Assembly (NCBI GenBank): GCA_965371445.1
Contig: CBDUYN010000160.1
Span: 1 to 24,116, forward strand
DNA: 24,116 bases
Direction: 5' to 3'
DNA from: DASWIG01 sp965371445
GTDB taxonomy: Bacteria; Acidobacteriota; Thermoanaerobaculia; Multivoradales; J023
In this document: positions 20,798 through 24,116 of the stretch, one piece after another
Layout: each line of letters starts with the position of its first letter
Numbering within the stretch: the first letter of the stretch is position 1
Program-made: the position numbers and the translations under genes
Notes under the pieces: model-generated
The model's database searches: none
The model's input: only the letters and a program-made list of their open reading frames with translations
Told to the model about the DNA's origin: nothing

Positions 20798-21620
20798 GAC
20801 TTACGCTCAACTTACGCCAAGATTACCAATTCGATCAGGAAGAATCAAGTTCTTAGTGAGAAAATCTGGCCAAAAGACTTGCCTTTTGGCCATCGCCTTC
20901 TGTATCCTTCGGGGCACTTCCAGAGCCGAGGAGCGCCAGCCCCGGAAAGGCCCGTGGATCGGGTGCTACGACGCTGAAACGCGCTCTTTGCTCGGCGAAC
21001 AGGAGACACGAGGATCGGTGTAAGTGCTTTGCTTTCAGGGAGATAGAGGAAGATCGAGGCGGTGGTGGCCGGGATGCTATGGGCAGCTGGGAGCGTCCTT
21101 TGCCCGCGTCTCCCGGGAGGTGGTCGCCGAGCCGGGGTGCTACGACGCTCTCAGAGCGTCCTTTGTCCGCGCTGAATTTCGAAAGGCCGGCTCCAAGCCC
21201 TTGCGGCTCAGGCACTTGGCGAGACATATACCCTCAAGTCATAGTGTGAAAGGACGCTCTCAGAGCGTCCTTTCACGCGACCAGAGGCCGAAAACAGGGC
21301 AAGGGCGAAAACAGGGCGCTAGAGAGCGTCCTTTGCCCCGCGAATTTTGGCCCCGTAATCGCCGGAAACCTTTGGCGGTCAATGGCTTAGCTTCAAACGG
21401 CGCCTTGGGAAACAGGGCGCTACAGCGGCCTTTTGGGTGCGCTACGCACCCACAGAGCAGGGCAACGGAGAAAAAGGGCGCTAGAGAGCGTCCTTTGCCC
21501 CCCGGCGATTCGCCCCATTACCGCCATAAGTCGGTGGCCGGCAGGAGCTTACGCGAGGGCGGCGTCTCAGGAAACAGGGCGCTACAGCTCCCTTTTGGGT
21601 GCGCTAAGCACCCACATTTC
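20798..21620. other. non-coding repeat array, about 820 bp
   Basis: No gene is supported: the open frames here run through the repeats and lack ribosome binding sites and codon bias. AGCGTCCTTTG or a close form appears five times (about 21092, 21155, 21264, 21325, 21487), usually beside GGCGCTA or GTGCTACGACGCT. GGACGCTC/GAGCGTCC forms a perfect hairpin at 21253-21271, and GGGTGCGCTA(C/A)GCACCC forms hairpins near 21436 and 21598. The start (20798-20900) is AT-richer and carries the paired ACTTACGC. Confidence 0.75.
21313..21615 (+). repeat. 162-bp tandem duplication
   Basis: AGGGCGCTAGAGAGCGTCCT starts at 21313 and 21475, GAAACAGGGCGCTACAG recurs at about 21410 and 21572, and the GGGTGCGCTA-type hairpin ends both units; all are offset by 162 bp. 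The middle of the unit has diverged much more than its ends, so the ends appear conserved. Confidence 0.85.
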
Positions 21621-21623
21621 TAT

Positions 21624-21632
21624 GTTAGGCGC
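21624..21632 (+). other. integron-core-like site GTTAGGCGC upstream of NYN gene
   Basis: GTTAGGC fits the attC/attI core consensus GTTRRRY. It lies 21 bp before the NYN start and is the exact reverse complement of 22430-22438. Confidence 0.4.
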
Positions 21633-21652
21633 CACAGAAGTTCAGGATGACA

Positions 21653-23173
21653 ATGAAAACTGAAGAAACCTACCTCTTCGTGGACGGCGCCTATCTTGAA
21701 AGAACCATTGCCGCTCACAGCGAGTATTACTTCGGCGAAGACCTTGTGCTCGACTTCGAGCGTCTTGGGGCAGGTGCACTGAAGGCTTTCTACTACGATG
21801 CGTACCCCTCAAGGAAACAAGGAGAGAGTGAAGCGGACTACCAACAGGAAGTCTCTTCCGCTGACCGAAAATTCAACCGAATCTCCTCCCATCGTGGCTG
21901 GCACGTGAACTTTGGCTTTACTCGCGGTAGTGGAAAGAAAATAAGGCAGAAGGGAGTCGACGTACAACTTGCGATGGACGCCTATACTCATTGTGTCCGC
22001 GGAAACTTCAAGAATATCACTCTGTTGACCGGGGATTTGGATTTCTATCCGCTCATCAAGTCCCTTGTTCAAGAAGGTGCCTTCGTGCAACTTTGGTATG
22101 ATCCAAACACAACGAGCGATGAACTAATGCGAAGCGCAGATTCAAGAAAATGGCTCAACCCACGAGGTATTCTTGACGTAGTAAGTAACAAAAATCTGCG
22201 ATCTGTGCCGTCTTGGTACGAAGTCCCGGATCCAAGCTTATTCCAACGCAAGGCAATAAGGGAAGGGGCGTACGACAAAGGAGAGGTGAAGGTGGTCGAA
22301 GTTGATGCTCGATTTCTAGCAATCAACTATCGCCGGGACCTGGGCAGCTACAGCGCCCTTGATGACGATGATTTCGACCGATTGTTCTACTTCGTCAAAT
22401 CGGATTTACCGCATGTGGAGTGGGGAGCAGCGCCTAACGCCAAACTCGAGCGGCCAGCTGGCGCCGCCGCTGAAAGATGCGCCATCTATCGAGTACCACC
22501 CAAGTCGGCAAGCGCGGCTCTTCTCGGGCTAGGCCAGGTAGCAAATGGCCGTGAGCGGGCTGGCCATTGCTTCGTGGGGCGCCGCGGAGGCGCCGCGGCG
22601 CATGGCGGCAGGCGAGCGAGGTCGCGGTGGACGGGCACCCAGGCGGCACTGCGTTTCAAGCAGCGCCGCCGGTCCACAGACAGAGCGCTTGTCGCTCTCC
22701 GCGCCCGGTGGTACCCTGGTCCCATGATGGCCAGCAGACCCAAATGCCCGACCCTCCAGGCCCCTCCAGGCCCCTTCAGGGGGAGAGGTCAGCCCCAGAG
22801 GCCTCGCCGGGAACCTCCTACGAGCTCCCCGCCCACGACTCGCTGCGGGCAGAGCCTTCGCCAGGCATCCAGGGCCCGGACGGTCTCCGTCGAAGGACCG
22901 TGCTCCCGCAGAGAGCGGCGTCGAGATCCGGCTGGCGGGTCGCGGCGATCGCCTTACCAGGCCGAAGGCCGGCGAACTCGGCGAGGAAGTCACCGTCGGG
23001 TGTCCGAGCACGCCGCCTCGCAGAGCTGGCTTGACCTCGTCGTGGGTGTCTGCCTGGTCGAAGACTACGTGGCGCCGACCGAACTGCTCACCCGAATTCG
23101 CCGCTGGCGTTTGCGGCCGGCAGGCCGGCATCGATCCCGAGAGGGGATCAAATACGACCCCATCGCACACTGA
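21653..23173 (+). CDS. NYN-domain (LabA-like) protein; open frame continues past likely natural end near 22440
   Basis: Residues 1-175 are an NYN domain, a PIN-like RNase fold: YLFVDGAYLE with Asp11, KGVDVQLAMDAYTH, LLTGDLDFYPLI, and VQLWYDPNTTSDELMRSAD. These proteins are thought to cut or bind RNA. ATG 21653 follows AGGA (21644-21647) by 5 bp; ATG 21647 is an alternative. The gene is clearly lower in GC, with A/T-ending codons, up to about 22436. Beyond that the frame stays open to 23173 through GC-rich, Arg/Pro/Ala-rich text with no protein character and an embedded hairpin (22642-22670). The native protein is probably about 260-290 residues, ending in or near an attC-like site, with the remaining 240 or so codons being read-through. 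It looks horizontally acquired. Confidence 0.65.
   Translation: MKTEETYLFVDGAYLERTIAAHSEYYFGEDLVLDFERLGAGALKAFYYDAYPSRKQGESEADYQQEVSSADRKFNRISSHRGWHVNFGFTRGSGKKIRQKGVDVQLAMDAYTHCVRGNFKNITLLTGDLDFYPLIKSLVQEGAFVQLWYDPNTTSDELMRSADSRKWLNPRGILDVVSNKNLRSVPSWYEVPDPSLFQRKAIREGAYDKGEVKVVEVDARFLAINYRRDLGSYSALDDDDFDRLFYFVKSDLPHVEWGAAPNAKLERPAGAAAERCAIYRVPPKSASAALLGLGQVANGRERAGHCFVGRRGGAAAHGGRRARSRWTGTQAALRFKQRRRSTDRALVALRARWYPGPMMASRPKCPTLQAPPGPFRGRGQPQRPRREPPTSSPPTTRCGQSLRQASRARTVSVEGPCSRRERRRDPAGGSRRSPYQAEGRRTRRGSHRRVSEHAASQSWLDLVVGVCLVEDYVAPTELLTRIRRWRLRPAGRHRSREGIKYDPIAH
22430..22438 (+). other. integron inverse-core-like site GCGCCTAAC at end of NYN gene
   Basis: GCCTAAC fits the attC inverse core RYYYAAC and is followed by text able to form a stem (AGCGGC near 22448 with GCCGCT near 22470). 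A matching GTTRRRY on the far side is not found, so an intact attC cannot be claimed. Confidence 0.35.
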
Positions 23174-23176
23174 GAA
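22440..23176. other. GC-rich stretch of unclear content, possibly decayed gene
   Basis: Codon structure ends here although the NYN frame stays open. A hairpin lies at 22642-22670 (GGCGGCACTGC with GCAGCGCCGCC). TGGTACCCT at 22709-22717 or so is a good extended -10 and is followed 6 bp later by ATG-ATG at 22724, a leaderless arrangement, but the protein read from it (MMASRPKCPTLQ and on) soon becomes Pro/Arg-rich low-complexity text. Different frames look slightly more protein-like in different parts, which would fit a frameshifted relic. No family is recognised on either strand. Confidence 0.45.
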
Positions 23177-23188
23177 GTGGAAAGGCGT

Positions 23189-23686
23189 ATGCCGGCAGAT
23201 GGATCGTTAATATACTGTGACACGAATGTGTACTCTCGGCCGTTCGATGATCAGACTCGGTCGACCATCCGGGAAGAATCCAACGCCTTTTTGGAAATCA
23301 TGTCACGAGTAAGAGATGGTGAGTTGCGACTGCTTTGCTCGGACATACTAGAGTTCGAGATCACCAACATTCTAGGAGAGGAAAAACGCAGCAGAGTGAA
23401 GAGCTATCTTACTCTTTGTTCTGAACATGTAGAGAATATCGAGGATGTCCTCGACTTAGGTAGGCGAATTCAGGAAGATTGCCACGTCCGAGCACGCGAC
23501 GCCTTGCATGTTGCATCTGCGATCACTGGGCGGGCGCGGTATTTCTTGTCGTGCGACAACAAAGTGACGCAAATGAAGCAGGCGCGATGCTACAGACGAC
23601 TCGCGAAGGGTCGTCAGGCGGATTACTTCTCAGCAATGAACCCGACCCGGTTTTCAGACAAACTCCGGAAAGGAGAGATCGAATGA
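23189..23686 (+). CDS. PIN-domain toxin (VapC-like)
   Basis: The 165-residue protein (from ATG 23189; GTG 23177 is an alternative, but AAAGG at 23181-23185 favours 23189) has PIN acidic positions. These are Asp11 in IYCDTNVYSR, Glu in LLCSDILEFEITN, Asp in RARDALHVASAI and Asp in FLSCDNKVTQ. PIN toxins are Mg-dependent RNases that act on tRNA, rRNA or mRNA. The gene overlaps the next by 4 bp (ATGA, 23683-23686). Codon use is less GC-rich than the genome average here, like the NYN gene, suggesting acquired DNA. The order toxin then partner is the reverse of the UPF0175/PIN pair at 5802-6622, and the two PIN proteins belong to different subfamilies. Confidence 0.85.
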   Translation: MPADGSLIYCDTNVYSRPFDDQTRSTIREESNAFLEIMSRVRDGELRLLCSDILEFEITNILGEEKRSRVKSYLTLCSEHVENIEDVLDLGRRIQEDCHVRARDALHVASAITGRARYFLSCDNKVTQMKQARCYRRLAKGRQADYFSAMNPTRFSDKLRKGEIE

Positions 23687-23916
23687 GCACAGCTGCCGTG
23701 TTGGAAGCAAATGCGGGCGACATCCTTCGCGAAGGATGGAGTGCGCTCGTAGATACGCTAGGCATCCAGAAGGCTACACGTTTCGTGGTACTCCTTGAGC
23801 GAGGGAAAGGCGACTCTGTTCAAGAGATCGCTCAATACTGGGAGGATTCAAGTATTGATGAGATTCACCGTCAGGTCTCAGAATGGGCGTCAAGAAAGGG
23901 GAGCGGGACCCCATGA
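23683..23916 (+). CDS. small partner of PIN toxin, probable antitoxin, 77 aa
   Basis: ATG 23683 overlaps the toxin stop and is preceded by GGAAAGGAGAG, a strong ribosome binding site. The 77-residue product is acidic and helical (LREGWSALVDTLGIQKATRF, then VVLLERGKGDSVQEIAQYWE, SSIDEIHRQVSEW). It resembles a family of 70-90 residue proteins with a GxxALxxxLGxxxAxRFLxxF pattern that are found next to PIN genes; this is from memory. Expected role is to bind and block the PIN protein. No clear ribbon-helix-helix or AbrB DNA-binding motif is visible, so autoregulation is uncertain. Confidence 0.72.
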   Translation: MSTAAVLEANAGDILREGWSALVDTLGIQKATRFVVLLERGKGDSVQEIAQYWEDSSIDEIHRQVSEWASRKGSGTP

Positions 23917-24116
23917 GCAGCGTGGCGCCACCAGAGCCGCAGAACACCTATGAGGCCCCCGTTGTCAATAGCTAAAACTCACCCTACACCGACTTTCTGT
24001 GGTCGGTTTTGGCCCGGGAGCTCCGGCGACCGGGACGAAACCTCGTGTCTGCTTCGTTTCAAATCAGCGCAAACCGTCTGCGCCAATCACCTATCGAGGC
24101 TCAGCCGCCGCGGCAC
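23917..24116. other. 200-bp end region, possible insertion-sequence end
   Basis: No gene is supported. CCCCCGTT at about 23957 followed by an AT-rich stretch (GTCAATAGCTAAAACTCACC) resembles the unit in the inverted-repeat element at 13878-14059, and ends of this style are found on IS21-family elements. The match is short and the sequence runs off the window. Confidence 0.3.

Noticed and set aside
20800..21620. CRISPR array
   Set aside because: Repeats are unevenly spaced, vary in sequence and lack uniform spacers; no cas genes.
21024..21650. 208-codon plus-strand open frame
   Set aside because: Lies wholly in the repeat array; its internal protein repeats only mirror the DNA repeats, and no ribosome binding site is present.
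22430..22560. A complete attC site
   Set aside because: The inverse core and part of a stem are there, but no GTTRRRY core is found on the far side within a normal distance.
22529..23170. Minus-strand 213-codon frame
   Set aside because: Low-complexity Pro/Arg/Ser text with no ribosome binding site or recognisable motif; retained only as an unexplained region.
23950..24116. Definite IS21-family element
   Set aside because: Only a short resemblance to the end-type unit at 13878-14059; no transposase and the sequence ends, so I list it as possible only.

Overview
The window is GC-rich (roughly two thirds G+C by eye), with bacterial Shine-Dalgarno sites and recurring extended -10 promoters of the form TGnTAnnnT. 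It has no rRNA, tRNA, CRISPR array or complete transposase. The mix of genes (DUF1028 protein, NuoG-like formate dehydrogenase, AraC-HTH/TPR fusions, many short intergenic palindromes) fits a soil or sediment bacterium. Acidobacteriota is my guess and it is not proven by anything here.

Layout. 1-695: C-terminal end of a TPR protein. 757-1740: exported DUF1028 protein with a TPR-like tail. 1805-2593 (-): a lone LivG-type ABC ATPase. 2639-2782: first copy of a palindromic repeat. 2856-5720: a formate dehydrogenase alpha subunit read through an in-frame TGA (3951-3953) that sits exactly at the selenocysteine position and is followed by a bacterial SECIS-like hairpin. 5802-10297 (+): a UPF0175-like antitoxin, a PIN toxin and a 1212-residue metallophosphoesterase-NACHT protein, closely spaced on one strand and best read as a defence cluster. 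10445-12574 (-): a CLC chloride transporter or channel with CBS and TrkA-C domains.

12714-15150: a small unrecognised cluster. On the minus strand a 41-residue ORF, an intrinsic terminator and a 253-residue gene form an attenuator-like arrangement. Divergently there is a 287-residue helical protein with an acidic tail. About 180 bp of nested inverted repeats lies between them. 15227-15375 is the second copy of the palindromic repeat, inverted relative to the first, with compensatory changes in its stem.

15365-20040 (-): three different proteins that each carry an AraC-type DNA-binding domain near the N-terminus (two with TPR-like C-terminal parts) plus a 210-residue acidic helical protein. 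A 19-residue peptide gene with a strong ribosome binding site is divergent from this operon. 20390-20797 (-): a small protein whose metallopeptidase-like HExxH site reads HRxxH. 20798-21620: a non-coding repeat array with a 162-bp tandem duplication. 21653 onward: an NYN-domain gene of lower GC content bracketed by a 9-bp inverted pair that reads like integron core sites, then a GC-rich non-coding or decayed stretch. 23189-23916: a second PIN toxin with a downstream partner. The last 200 bases may hold the end of an insertion sequence.

The best candidates for under-described biology are the metallophosphoesterase-NACHT/TA cluster, the 41-aa/terminator/253-aa/287-aa locus, the AraC-TPR cluster with its tiny peptide, and the compensating palindromic repeat family.
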